A DNA stretch of 64,000 nucleotides from Amycolatopsis orientalis DSM 40040 = KCTC 9412 (GTDB taxonomy: Bacteria > Actinomycetota > Actinomycetes > Mycobacteriales > Pseudonocardiaceae): assembly GCF_000478275.1 (NCBI RefSeq), contig NZ_ASJB01000083.1, positions 434,001-498,000 on the forward strand, written 5' to 3'. The position numbers were made by a program, and so were the translations under genes. The notes under the pieces are model-generated. The model was given only the letters and a program-made list of their open reading frames with translations, was not told the origin of the DNA and did not search any database. Shown in pieces: positions 19,185 through 28,786 of the stretch (positions are counted from its first letter, which is position 1; every line of letters begins with the position of its first letter).

Positions 19185-20024
19185 ATGACCGAAAACCCGG
19201 GTCCGTCGAGCCCACCGTCGGCGCTGACCATCGCAGGCTCCGACTCCGGTGGCGCCGCCGGCCTGCAGGCCGACCTGCGCACCTTCCTCACCTGCGGCGT
19301 GCACGGCCTGGTCGCGGTCACCGCGGTGACCGTCCAGAACACCCTGGGCGTCCACGACCGCACGGATATCCCGCCGCATATCGTCGCCGGGCAGATCGAG
19401 GCCGTCGCGGCCGACATGGGCGTCAACGCGGCCAAGACCGGGATGCTCGCCTCGGCCGAGATCATCCACGCCGTCGCCGCCGCGTGCGACAAGGCCGAGA
19501 TCGGCCGCGACCGGAAGGTGCCGTTCGTGGTCGACCCGGTCGCGGCGTCGATGCACGGGCATCCGCTGTTCGACGACGCCGGGCTGGTGGCGCTGCGGGA
19601 CGAACTCCTGCCGCGCGCGACCGTCCTCACGCCGAACCTCGACGAGGTCCGCCTGCTGACCGGGATGACCGTGACCACCCGCGAGCAGATGCACCAGGCG
19701 GCCGTCGTCCTGCACCGGCTCGGCCCGCAGTACGTGCTCGTGAAGAGCGGCCACCTGGTCGCCGACCCGGAATGCGTCGACGTCCTCTTCGACGGCTCCA
19801 CGTTCGTCGAACTGCCCGGCGAGCGGTTCGCCACCCAGCACACGCACGGCGCCGGGGACACCATGGCCTCGGCGCTGACCGCCGGTCTCGCGAAGGGGAT
19901 GTCCGTCGTGGAGGCCGCTCGCTACGGCAAGTGGTTCGTCTCACACGCGGTCGAAAACGCCTACCCCATGGGTGCGAAGGTCGGTCCGGTTTCGGCGTTC
20001 TGGCGGCTTGCGCCGGAGCACTGA
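19185..20024 (+). CDS. thiD: HMP/HMP-phosphate kinase ThiD, copy 2
   Basis: 279 residues, ATG at 19185 ([20 protein letters not shown]). Full-length ribokinase-fold enzyme with [40 protein letters not shown] and the canonical THGAGDTMAS motif. The N- and C-terminal motifs closely follow copy 1 (both end KVGPVS/GVGPVS-FWRL), indicating a tandem duplication. An upstream in-frame ATG at 19125 lies inside the family A palindrome and is rejected. The riboswitch of copy 1 does not directly cover it; it may serve HMP salvage or use another pyrimidine substrate. Confidence 0.9.
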   Translation: MTENPGPSSPPSALTIAGSDSGGAAGLQADLRTFLTCGVHGLVAVTAVTVQNTLGVHDRTDIPPHIVAGQIEAVAADMGVNAAKTGMLASAEIIHAVAAACDKAEIGRDRKVPFVVDPVAASMHGHPLFDDAGLVALRDELLPRATVLTPNLDEVRLLTGMTVTTREQMHQAAVVLHRLGPQYVLVKSGHLVADPECVDVLFDGSTFVELPGERFATQHTHGAGDTMASALTAGLAKGMSVVEAARYGKWFVSHAVENAYPMGAKVGPVSAFWRLAPEH

Positions 20025-20050
20025 GCACACGTCCGGTTACGATCTGCGCC

Positions 20051-20851
20051 GTGACGGGACGTGAAACGGTGGCCAAGGTCGTCGAAGACCGCCGCTTCCA
20101 GAACTTCATCATCGCGGTGATCGTCTTCAACGCCGTCACCCTCGGCCTGGAGACCTCGCCCAGGATGGTGGCCGAGTACGGGCGGCTCCTGCATACGGTC
20201 GACTACATCGCGCTCGGGATCTTCGTCCTGGAACTGAGCGCGAAGTTCTACGCCTACCGCGGGAAGTTCTTCCGCGACCCGTGGAACATCTTCGACTTGC
20301 TCGTCGTCGGCATCGCGGTGGTCCCCACGACCGGCCCGTTCGCGGTGCTGCGGGCGTTGCGGGTCCTGCGGGTGCTGCGGCTGATCTCGGTCGTGCCGTC
20401 GATGCGGAAGGTCGTCACCGGCCTGCTCGCGTCGATCCCCGGCATGGCTTCGATCGCCGCGCTCCTCGCCTTGATCATCTTCGTCGCGGGCGTGATGGCG
20501 ACGAAGCTGTTCGGCGCGATCTCACCGGAGAACTTCGGCGACCTCGGCACGTCGCTGTTCACGCTGTTCCAGGTGATGACCGGCGAGGCATGGCCGGACA
20601 TCGCCAAGGAGATCATGAAGGAAGCGCCCATGGCCTGGGTGTTCTTCGTGGTCTACATCCTCGTGTCCAGCTTCGCGGTGCTGAACCTCTTCATCGCCGT
20701 CGTGGTCAGCGGGATGGAAGACGAACTTCGCCAGGACATCCGCGAGGAGGAGGCGAAGCAGGCTGAGACTCAGGCCCTGGCGAACAAGGAGATCCTCGAC
20801 GAGCTTCGGGCTCTTCGCACCGAAGTCGCCGAGCTACGCCAGAACGCCTAA
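20051..20851 (+). CDS. Single-domain voltage-gated ion channel (NaChBac/BacNaV-type)
   Basis: 266 residues, GTG at 20051 (V-TGRETVAKVVEDRRFQNFI). Six membrane segments: S1 about 18-33, S2 about 51-69, S3 about 77-92, S4 with arginines at 101, 104, 107 and 110 (RALRVLRVLRLISVV), S5 about 132-155 and S6 about 194-220. The pore filter is TGEAWPD at 177-183, compared with TLESWAS in NaChBac: the key Glu is kept and an Asp occupies the outer position. The C-terminus is a charged coiled coil (about 222-266) as in tetrameric BacNaV channels. The gene ends with stop codons overlapping the convergent MarR gene. Confidence 0.88.
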   Translation: MTGRETVAKVVEDRRFQNFIIAVIVFNAVTLGLETSPRMVAEYGRLLHTVDYIALGIFVLELSAKFYAYRGKFFRDPWNIFDLLVVGIAVVPTTGPFAVLRALRVLRVLRLISVVPSMRKVVTGLLASIPGMASIAALLALIIFVAGVMATKLFGAISPENFGDLGTSLFTLFQVMTGEAWPDIAKEIMKEAPMAWVFFVVYILVSSFAVLNLFIAVVVSGMEDELRQDIREEEAKQAETQALANKEILDELRALRTEVAELRQNA

Positions 20852-21282
20852 CGGTCTTCGTCGGCGATGAGCGCTTCAAGCGCCGGAAGAGCCGCCGCCA
20901 ACGCCGCCTGATGTTCCGGGGTCAGCCGCTCCAGGCGTTTGCCCAGTTCGTTCACGCGCGTCGAGCGGACGCCGGAAACCAGCCTCTCGCCCTCTTCGGT
21001 GGCCTCCGCGAGCCAGGCACGCCTGTCGATCGGGTCCGACTCACGGCTGACGTAGCCCGCTTCGACCAGCGAAGCGACGATCCGCGACATGGTGGCCGCG
21101 GCGACGCCTTCCTTCGCCGCGAGATCCCCCAGGCGGAGCTGGCCGTAGTTCACCAGCGTGGCGAGCGCCGAGATCGCGCCGTGGCCGGGTCCGGGCACTC
21201 CCGCCTGGCGCAGTGACCGGGACAACCGGCCCACCGCCAGGAACAACCTGCCCGAAACGTCCTGGACCGCTGACGTGGTCAC
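20848..21282 (-). CDS. MarR-family transcriptional regulator
   Basis: 144 residues, GTG at 21282 (V-TTSAVQDVSGRLFLAVGRL) with a GGAG site 6 bp upstream; a second GTG at 21285 is closer to that site. Winged-helix region: LRLGDLAAKEGVAAATMSRIVASLVEAGYVSRESDPIDRRAWL, with the conserved D-RR wing. Its stop TAG and the channel's TAA overlap by 2 nt in convergent orientation. The target is unknown; no divergent partner gene is present. Confidence 0.87.
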   Translation of the reverse strand: MTTSAVQDVSGRLFLAVGRLSRSLRQAGVPGPGHGAISALATLVNYGQLRLGDLAAKEGVAAATMSRIVASLVEAGYVSRESDPIDRRAWLAEATEEGERLVSGVRSTRVNELGKRLERLTPEHQAALAAALPALEALIADEDR

Positions 21283-21391
21283 CACTGGCTCCTCTGGGTA
21301 CACGGCGGCGAGTGCGCCTCCGGAAAGTGCCGTCAACCATACGGGCTTCCCGCGCCTGCTCGCCGTCAAGGCCGTGAACCGTACAAAAGGG

Positions 21392-22351
<960 letters not shown>

Positions 22352-22352
<1 letters not shown>

Positions 22353-23425
22353 CACACCCGCTCCTCGCTTCGCCGCGACGGCGTGGCCGCCGCGACCTCG
22401 TCCGGCAACGGTCGTCCGTCCAGCCAGGCGACCGCGGCGTCCGCGGTGACCGGGGCCATCAGGAGGCCGTTGCGATGGTGCCCCGTCGCGGCGAAGACGC
22501 CTTCGCCTAGCTCACCGATGAAAGGCATCGTGTCGACACTCGCCGCGCGGAGCCCGGCGGCGGTCTCGACGAGTTCGTACTCGGCGATGCCCGGGAAGAC
22601 GCGCTCCGCGCCTTCGAGCAGCTCACGGACTCCGCGGGCGGTGACGGTCTCGTCGAACCCGGCCTCGTACTGGGTCGCGCCGAGCACGAGGCCACCGTCG
22701 TCACGCGGGACGAGGTAGATCGGGCGGCCCTCGACCATCGCGCGGACGGTCCTGACCGGGGGCGGCAGGCAGCCGCGGCGCGGTCGCAGGCGGAGGATCT
22801 CGCCCTTCAGCGGGCGGACGGCGTCGGCCAGCGCGGGATGGAGGCGGCCGGTCCAGGCGCCGGCGGCGAGGACGACGTCGCCTTCGAGGGCTTCGAGATC
22901 CGTCACCGTCTCTCGGCGGAACTCGACACCGTGCCTGCCGCACGCGTGTTCGAGCGCGCGCAGCAGCTTTCGGTTGTCCACGGCCAGATCTCCGGGTACC
23001 AGCAGTCCACTTCGGACGGACGCGGCGAGTCCCGGCTCGACCCGGCGGGCCTCGCGGCCGGTCAGCCGCCCGACCTCGCGGCCGAGTTCGGTGAGGTACG
23101 CGGCGAGCATTTCGAGATTGCCCGCGTCAGCGCTGTCCAGTGCGACGACCAACGTGCCGTGCGGCGAAAGCCCCGGATCGATGCCCTCTCCGGCCAGGTC
23201 ACGGGCGAAATCCGGCCACCGCCGCAGCGACGCCTCGCCGAGGGTGAGGACGTCCTCCTCGCCGGGCCATGCCTCGGTGACCGGGGCCAGCATGCCGCCC
23301 GCGAGCCACGACGCGCCGCGCCCCGGATCGGGGTCGTGCACGGTGACGCGGTGACCGCGCGCGGCGGCGCGCCAAGCGACCGACAGGCCGATGACCCCGC
23401 CGCCGACAACCGAAAGTCCTGCCAT
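22352..23425 (-). CDS. thiO: Glycine oxidase ThiO
   Basis: 357 residues, ATG at 23425 (MAGLSVVGGGVIGLSVAWRA); GGGAG lies 11 bp upstream in the riboswitch tail. A FAD-dependent amine oxidase supplying dehydroglycine for the thiazole ring. The FAD-binding GGGVIGLS motif (8-15), PHGTLVVALD, VVLAAGAWTG and the C-terminal GHHRNGLLMAP FAD-contact block are visible. First gene of thiO-thiS-thiG. The actinobacterial pathway uses ThiO rather than the tyrosine lyase ThiH. Confidence 0.95.
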
Positions 23426-23435
23426 GTGAATCACG

Positions 23436-23518
23436 CTCCCTGCGCCGGCATGACCCGGATCAGGTTCCACGGTCGGAGCGGTTTCGGCTCCCTCTCAGCC
23501 CGTCCTCGGGCTCCCGTG
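23436..23518 (-). promoter_or_regulatory. TPP riboswitch controlling thiO-thiS-thiG
   Basis: On the minus strand: CACGGGAGC, GGCTGAGAGGGAGCC, GACCGTGGAACCTGATCCGGG, then TCATGCCGGCGCAGGGAG, a complete thi-box. The terminal GGGAG doubles as the thiO ribosome site, suggesting translational control. It does not face the divergent thiE gene. Confidence 0.95.
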
Positions 23519-23557
23519 CGGACCACCCCACCGTAGCGCGCGGGTACCGTCGCCGCC

Positions 23558-24217
23558 ATGCCCACCCTGTCGCAGATCCGCGCCCGTCTCGCGGATGCCC
23601 GCCTGTATCTCTGCACCGACGCCCGGTCCGGCCGGGGCGATCTGGCCGAATTCGCCGACGCGGCGCTGGCCGGTGGCGTCGACATCATCCAGCTGAGGGA
23701 CAAGACCGGTGGCGTCCCGATCGAGGCGAAACAGGAGATCGCGGCGCTGGAGGTGCTCGCGGAAGCGTGCGAGAAGCACGGCAAGCTGCTCGCGGTGAAC
23801 GACCGTGCGGACGTCGCGCTCGCCGTCGGCGCGCACGTGCTGCACCTGGGCCAGGACGACATCCCGGTGTCGCTGGCGCGCCGCGTGCTCGGCGACGACG
23901 TCGTGATCGGCCGCTCCACCCATTCGCCCGAGCAGGCCAAGGCCGCGGCCGAGGAGCCGGGCGTGGACTACTTCTGCACCGGCCCGTGCTGGCCGACGCC
24001 GACGAAGCCGGGCCGGGCCGCTCCCGGGCTGGACCTGGTGCGCGAGACGGCGGCCATGGGGACGGCGCGGCCGTGGTTCGCGATCGGCGGGATCGACGCC
24101 GAACGCCTGCCCGAGGTGCTGGACGTGGGGGCTTCGCGCATCGTCGTCGTCCGGGCGATCACCGAGGCCGAAGACCCCGAAGCGGCCGCTCGCACCCTTC
24201 GCTCCGCCCTCCCCTGA
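23558..24217 (+). CDS. thiE: Thiamine-phosphate synthase ThiE
   Basis: 219 residues, ATG at 23558. Couples HMP-PP and the thiazole phosphate to form thiamine phosphate. TIM barrel with [61 protein letters not shown] and WFAIGGID. Only 39 bp separate it from the 5' end of the divergent thiO riboswitch and no ribosome site precedes the ATG, so a short or leaderless transcript without TPP control is likely. Divergent thiE and thiO also occur in M. tuberculosis (Rv0414c/Rv0415). Confidence 0.96.
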   Translation: MPTLSQIRARLADARLYLCTDARSGRGDLAEFADAALAGGVDIIQLRDKTGGVPIEAKQEIAALEVLAEACEKHGKLLAVNDRADVALAVGAHVLHLGQDDIPVSLARRVLGDDVVIGRSTHSPEQAKAAAEEPGVDYFCTGPCWPTPTKPGRAAPGLDLVRETAAMGTARPWFAIGGIDAERLPEVLDVGASRIVVVRAITEAEDPEAAARTLRSALP

Positions 24218-24221
24218 CCCG

Positions 24222-24293
24222 CCCGCGTCGCGTTTAGCGGGCTAAACGCGACGCGGGTGGCGCGGGCCTAGCGCGTTTAGCGGGCTAAACGCG
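24222..24293. repeat. Two family B palindromes in tandem between convergent genes
   Basis: First copy: 17-bp perfect arms (CCCGCGTCGCGTTTAGC and complement) at 24222-24238 and 24241-24257. Second copy: CGCGTTTAGC-gg-GCTAAACGCG at 24272-24293. They begin 4 bp after the thiE stop and end 5 bp before the stop of the convergent membrane-protein gene. Same CGTTTAGCGGGCTAAACG core as at 5125. Confidence 0.9.
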
Positions 24294-24298
24294 ACGCG

Positions 24299-25021
24299 TC
24301 AGGGGGCCGGGACGCGCGAGGCGGGGGCCGAAGGGGGCGCAGCGGACGTCGGCGGCGCCTGAGTGGTCGACGGCGTCGTCGAGGGCGGCGTCGACGGAGT
24401 GGTCGACGGCGGTGTCGTGGGCGTCGCCGGGGTGGTCGGCGTGGTCGTCGGAGGCGTCTCGGACTGGTTGTCCCGGGTCTCCGAAGGCGACGTCGCCGGC
24501 GGAGTGTCGTGCTTCTCCCGCGGCTGCTCCTGGGCTTGGTCGCCGCCGATGATCTTCCCTATGGTCGTCCCGGTGCCGCCCCCGAAGCTCTTCCCCGTCG
24601 CGCCCTCGAAACCGGTGATCGCGACGAGCGCCACCACGAACGCGACGACGCTGACCCCGGCGATCACCGCCCAGCGCGGTTTGAACTTCCGCCCGGACGA
24701 CTCTTCCTCGTCCTCGGACGGCGTCAGCCGGACGGTCTCCTGTTCTCCGGGGTCGAGCACCCGGCGCCGTCCCGGCACGGTCAGCACCATCCGCGCCTTC
24801 AGCGCGGCGTCACGCGTCCGCTGCAGTGAACGCAGGTACAACTCGCCGCCGAGCGTCGTGATGACACTCGCCAGTCCCGCGCCGGCCACCGTTCCCGCGA
24901 CGCCGAGTGTGGAACCCAGCAGCGCGGCGGTGATCGCGGCCATCGCGGCCGCCAGCACCTGGACGATCCGCCCCTGCTTTTCGGTCTTTTCGGTGTCCTT
25001 CTCGGAGGTCTCCTTGGTCAT
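24299..25021 (-). CDS. Membrane protein with Thr/Pro-rich extracellular tail, unknown function
   Basis: 240 residues, ATG at 25021 (MTKETSEKDTEKTEKQGRI). A charged N-terminus leads into a Gly/Ala-rich hydrophobic region (VLAAAMAAITAALLGSTLGV and on, about 22-60). An RxRR-containing cytoplasmic loop with an acidic patch (PSEDEEESS) follows, then a clear span (WAVIAGVSVVAFVVALVAITGF, about 118-139) and about 95 residues of Thr/Pro/Ser-rich low complexity, probably a cell-wall stalk. No enzymatic domain was recognised. Monocistronic; ends next to the family B repeats. Confidence 0.75.
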   Translation of the reverse strand: MTKETSEKDTEKTEKQGRIVQVLAAAMAAITAALLGSTLGVAGTVAGAGLASVITTLGGELYLRSLQRTRDAALKARMVLTVPGRRRVLDPGEQETVRLTPSEDEEESSGRKFKPRWAVIAGVSVVAFVVALVAITGFEGATGKSFGGGTGTTIGKIIGGDQAQEQPREKHDTPPATSPSETRDNQSETPPTTTPTTPATPTTPPSTTPSTPPSTTPSTTQAPPTSAAPPSAPASRVPAP

Positions 25022-25170
25022 GATCCCGTTCTGCAACTAGTCGGCCTTCACCCGGTCCTAACGAATAAGGCGCATGGGATGCTCCCTTCGTTGTCCGCAC
25101 GTGAGGAGCGCCACGCCGTCTGTCCAAAAAGGACTATCTACAGTTCACAATTCCTTGACATAATCAGGCA

Positions 25171-26109
25171 ATGGAACTGGTCTCAATCGAGGAAATCCGC
25201 GACGCGGCGAGCCGGATCAAGGGCGTCGCGGTGCGCACACCGTTGCTGGCGCAGCCGTGGGCGCCACTGTGGCTCAAACCGGAAAGCCTGCAGGAGATCG
25301 GCGCTTTCAAGGTTCGCGGCGCGTACAATGCGATCGCCGCGCTGAACGAGGATCAGCGCGCTCGCGGCGTCGTCGCGTTTTCCAGTGGCAACCACGCGCA
25401 AGCGGTCGCCTACTCGGCGAAGCGGTTCGGAATCCACGCGGTGATCCTCATTCCGGACGTCGCGCCCCGCGCCAAGATCGAAGCCACCAAGGCGCTCGGC
25501 GCCGAAGTCATCGAGGTCCCGATCGACGCGCAGGAGTCCTCCGCGCTCGCCGTCGCCGAAGAACGGGGACTCACCATGATCCCGCCGTTCGACCACCGTG
25601 ACGTCATCGCCGGGCAGGGCACCGTCGGCCTGGAAATCGCCGAGGACCTGCCGGACGCCGACGTCGTGCTCGTCCCGCTCAGCGGCGGCGGGCTGGCCTC
25701 GGGCGTCGGCACGGCGATCAAGGCACTGCTGCCCGGGACGAAGGTCATCGGCGTCGAACCGGAACTCGCCGCCGACACCGCCGAGGGCCTGCGCGCGGGC
25801 AGGCGGATCGAATGGCCGATGGACCTGCGGGCGAGGACCATCGCCGACGGCCTGCGCGCCCAGCCGTCGGAGCTGACCTTCACCCACCTCCAGGCGGTGC
25901 TCGACGACGTCGTCACCGTTTCGGAGGAGGAGATCCGGCAGACCGTCCGGACGCTGGCGCACCGCGCCCGCCTGGTCGCCGAGCCGAGCGGCGCCACCGC
26001 GACCGCCGCCTACCTGTTCCACCGCGACGCGCTGCCCGAGGGCAAGACCGTTTCGGTCGTTTCGGGCGGCAACCTGGACCCGGCGACGCTGGCCGAGATC
26101 CTCTCGTGA
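25171..26109 (+). CDS. Threonine/serine dehydratase family (PLP-dependent, serine-racemase-like)
   Basis: 312 residues, ATG at 25171. A fold-type II PLP enzyme. The lysine is in LQEIGAFKVRGAYNAI (about K49), the PLP-phosphate loop in SGGGLASG, and the asparagine loop in SSGNHAQAVA. There is no C-terminal ACT domain, so it is a catabolic/racemase-like dehydratase rather than biosynthetic IlvA. It deaminates Thr or Ser to 2-oxo acids, or racemises Ser; the sequence does not settle which. Its stop codon (TGA 26107-26109) lies inside a family A palindrome. Confidence 0.9.
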   Translation: MELVSIEEIRDAASRIKGVAVRTPLLAQPWAPLWLKPESLQEIGAFKVRGAYNAIAALNEDQRARGVVAFSSGNHAQAVAYSAKRFGIHAVILIPDVAPRAKIEATKALGAEVIEVPIDAQESSALAVAEERGLTMIPPFDHRDVIAGQGTVGLEIAEDLPDADVVLVPLSGGGLASGVGTAIKALLPGTKVIGVEPELAADTAEGLRAGRRIEWPMDLRARTIADGLRAQPSELTFTHLQAVLDDVVTVSEEEIRQTVRTLAHRARLVAEPSGATATAAYLFHRDALPEGKTVSVVSGGNLDPATLAEILS

Positions 26110-26148
26110 GTGGTAATGACGGTTCTAACCGTCATTACCACTCACGAG
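26103..26148. repeat. Family A palindrome supplying the stop codon of the dehydratase gene
   Basis: Identical arms to 19118-19163 (22 bp, perfect) with loop CT instead of AG, i.e. the same 46-bp sequence inverted. The dehydratase TGA is part of the GTGAGTGG arm. It separates that gene from the convergent MFS gene, which ends at 26156. Confidence 0.92.
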
Positions 26149-26155
26149 GCCGCGG

Positions 26156-27667
26156 CTAGGGTGCGTGGCCGGCGGGCCGGACGTGCGTCGGCGGCGAGTC
26201 GACACCGCAGTGGAGGCACTCGCCGGGATGCGGGGACTCGTCGTCGGCCGCTTCGTCCGAAGGCGCCCCGAGGACGCCGTTGTGGATGCCGAGCGCGATC
26301 AGCCCGCCCCCGATCGCCAGCGCCGCGCACACCAGCAACGCCGTCCGCCAGCCCGCGGTCAGCGCCACCGGATCGGTGTAGGCGGCGCCGGACAGCCCGG
26401 CGACGGCGGGGAGCACGGCGATCGCGAGCAGGCCGCCGGACCGCGCGATGGCGTTGTTGACCCCCGAGGCCACGCCCGCGTACCGGTCCGGCGCGGCGGC
26501 CAGCACCGTCGCGGTCACCGGCGCGACGACCGTCGCCAGCCCCGCGCCGAACACGACGACGGCGGGCAGGACCGAGCCCAGATACGTCGACCCCGGTCCG
26601 ACGCGCATCAGCATGAGCATGCCGACACCGACCAGGATCGGGCCGATCACCAGTTGCGCGCGCGGTCCGATCCGCTGCGCCAGCGCGCCCGACCGGCCGG
26701 AGAACAGCAGCATGATGACGGTGATCGGCAGCCCGGCGAGCCCGGCCGCGGTCGGTGAATAGCCCAGAGACACCTGCAGCTGCATGACCATCAACATCAT
26801 CACGCCGCCGAGGGCCGCGTAGACGACGAAGGTCAGGGCGTTGGCGAGGCTGAACGTCCGGTCGCGGAACAGCTTCGGCGGTACCAGCGGGTCGGCCGAC
26901 CGGTGCTGGATCACCAGGAACGCCGTCAGCCCCGCGACGCCGAGCACGATGGCGACCAGGACGACGACGTCGCCGAGGCCGCGTCCGGGTGCTTCGACCA
27001 GCGCGCCGGTCAGCCCGGCCAGTCCGATCGCGCCGACGGCGGCCGCGGTGAAGTCCGGATGCCCGGTCGCCTCCTCGTCGCGGGACTCGGGCACGTAGCG
27101 CCGGGCGAGCAGGACGCAGACGGCGGCCAGCGGCAGGTTGATCAGGAACGCCAGCCGCCACGACCAGACCTGCACCAGCACGCCGCCGAGCAGCGGGCCG
27201 ACCGCCGCCGCGATCCCGCCGAGCCCGGACCACGCCCCGATGGCGCGAGCGCGGTCGTCGTGGGCGAAGGAGGCTTGGAGGATCGCGAGCGAGCCGGGCG
27301 TGAGCAAAGCTCCCCCGATCCCCTGGAGGATCCGCGTCGCGACGAGCATCTCGGTGGTCGTCGCGGCGGCGCACAGTCCGGACGCGATCCCGAACCAGAC
27401 GACGCCGACGATGAACATCCGGCGGCGCCCGTAGCGGTCGCCGAGCGAACCGGCGACGAGGATCAGCGCGGCGAGCGCGAGCAGGTAGCCGTCGAGGATC
27501 CACTGAAGGCCCGCGACGGACGCTTTGAGTTCTTCGCCGATTCTCGGCAACGCGACGTTGATGATCGTCCCGTCGAGCATCGCCATGCCCGAGCCCACGA
27601 TGGTCGTGGCGAGCACCCCCCGCGCCACCGGCGTCCCCCACCGAATCCCCGCCACCCCATCACTCAT
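26156..27667 (-). CDS. DHA2/EmrB-type MFS multidrug transporter
   Basis: 503 residues, ATG at 27667. Fourteen-helix drug:proton antiporter type. MLDGTIINVALPRI in helix 1 is the DHA2 signature, followed by motif A (GSLGDRYGRRRMFIVG) and the motif C region (GGIAAAVGPLLGGVLVQ). The cytoplasmic C-terminal tail contains HPGECLHCGVDSPPTHV, a CxxC flanked by histidines that could bind a metal. Substrate unknown. It follows the DasR-type gene on the same strand after a 276-bp gap. Confidence 0.9.
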   Translation of the reverse strand: MSDGVAGIRWGTPVARGVLATTIVGSGMAMLDGTIINVALPRIGEELKASVAGLQWILDGYLLALAALILVAGSLGDRYGRRRMFIVGVVWFGIASGLCAAATTTEMLVATRILQGIGGALLTPGSLAILQASFAHDDRARAIGAWSGLGGIAAAVGPLLGGVLVQVWSWRLAFLINLPLAAVCVLLARRYVPESRDEEATGHPDFTAAAVGAIGLAGLTGALVEAPGRGLGDVVVLVAIVLGVAGLTAFLVIQHRSADPLVPPKLFRDRTFSLANALTFVVYAALGGVMMLMVMQLQVSLGYSPTAAGLAGLPITVIMLLFSGRSGALAQRIGPRAQLVIGPILVGVGMLMLMRVGPGSTYLGSVLPAVVVFGAGLATVVAPVTATVLAAAPDRYAGVASGVNNAIARSGGLLAIAVLPAVAGLSGAAYTDPVALTAGWRTALLVCAALAIGGGLIALGIHNGVLGAPSDEAADDESPHPGECLHCGVDSPPTHVRPAGHAP

Positions 27668-27857
27668 ACGACGACTGAATCACGCCACCCCACCCAAAGC
27701 CACCAGAACCCCGATTTACCTGACACGTCAGAGAATTCACGACCGAACACACACCCACGAAGTGACCGAGGCCGGTGACCGGCGGACCCGACTCCCCGGA
27801 GGCGCGCCAGCGCCGGCGGGGAGTCCGCACAGGCGCGCCCTCTTTCGGCCGAAGGCC

Positions 27858-27934
27858 ACGGAAACATTTTGTAGGGCGCCCTACAAGATCACCGCGAGTT
27901 CACTTCGGTACAGCGCCCTGCGAAATGTTTCCGT
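27858..27934. repeat. 77-bp element with 12-bp terminal inverted repeats and an internal palindrome
   Basis: Perfect terminal arms ACGGAAACATTT (27858-27869) and AAATGTTTCCGT (27923-27934). Inside, TTGTAGGGCGCCCTACAA (27869-27886) is an 18-bp perfect palindrome. It lies between the DasR-type gene (stop 27944) and the MFS gene (start 27667). The rest of this 276-bp gap shows nothing recognisable. Terminator, MFS operator and a tiny MITE are all possible. Confidence 0.7.
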
Positions 27935-27943
27935 CAGCGCGCC

Positions 27944-28699
27944 TCAAGGAAGCAGCGTCGTGACGAACTTGTAACGATCACCGCGGTAGATCGCCCGCGC
28001 GAACTCGACCGGTTTTCCGTCGGTGGCGTAGGAATGCCTCGAAAGGAGCAACATCGGCATCCCGACGTCGGCGCCGAGCATCTCCGCCTCGTGCGGTCCG
28101 GCAAGCGCTGTCTCGATCGTTTCCTCGGCCCTTTCCAGCTCCACGCCGTAGTGCTCCCTCAGCACGGCGTACAGCGAGCCACCTGCGGAAACGTGTTTGC
28201 GCAAACCGCGGAACCGGCCGAGCGGGAGATGCGTGGTCTCCAGTGCCATCGGCTGCGAATCCGCCAGTCGGAGACGGCGAAGGCGAAGGATCTTCGCGCC
28301 GACGCGGATTCCGAGCAGTTTCGCCAGATCGGCTTCGACCGGCAGTTCGTCGATCTCCAGCAGCTTCGACGACGGCTTGAGGCCCTGCTTGCGCATGTCC
28401 TCGGTGTAGGACGACAACTGCAGGCGCTGTGCGAGTTTCGGCTCGGCCGCGAAGGTGCCCTTGCCCTGCACGCGGTGGAGCCTGCCCTCGGCGGTCAGGT
28501 CGGCGAGCGCCTGCCGGACCGTGGTGCGGGAAACGGTGAACTCCCCCGCCAGTGCCCGTTCCGTCGGAATCGGGGAACCCGGCGGCAACGCGTCGAGCAG
28601 ATCGAGCAGGTGCTGTTTCAGCGCCCAGTACTTGGGTTCGCGCTGCCCGCGCATCCCTGCCGTAGTGCCCGCCTCACCCGCGGTGGTTGTCTCCAGCAT
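27944..28699 (-). CDS. dasR: GntR/HutC-family regulator, DasR-like
   Basis: 251 residues, ATG at 28699 with GGGAG 7 bp upstream. N-terminal GntR winged helix (KYWALKQHLLDLLDALPPGSPIPTERALAGEFTVSRTTVRQAL, with RVQGKGTF) and a C-terminal UTRA effector domain. DasR senses amino-sugar phosphates and governs chitin/GlcNAc use and development. A dre-type site lies between it and the divergent SIS/kinase operon, supporting the call over other HutC regulators. A longer start at 28723 lacks a good ribosome site. Confidence 0.87.
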   Translation of the reverse strand: MLETTTAGEAGTTAGMRGQREPKYWALKQHLLDLLDALPPGSPIPTERALAGEFTVSRTTVRQALADLTAEGRLHRVQGKGTFAAEPKLAQRLQLSSYTEDMRKQGLKPSSKLLEIDELPVEADLAKLLGIRVGAKILRLRRLRLADSQPMALETTHLPLGRFRGLRKHVSAGGSLYAVLREHYGVELERAEETIETALAGPHEAEMLGADVGMPMLLLSRHSYATDGKPVEFARAIYRGDRYKFVTTLLP

Positions 28700-28786
28700 G
28701 ACCGACTCCCTAAGCCTTCCCACTCAAACGCGCACCTGCCCCGCTGAGAAACGTACCCTTCACCACAAACGTCCATTCGGGCTAGC

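Noticed and set aside
25155-25165. TTGACATAAT considered as a promoter for the dehydratase gene
   Set aside because: It lies only about 10 bp from the ATG with no room for a -10 region and start site, so it is probably chance.
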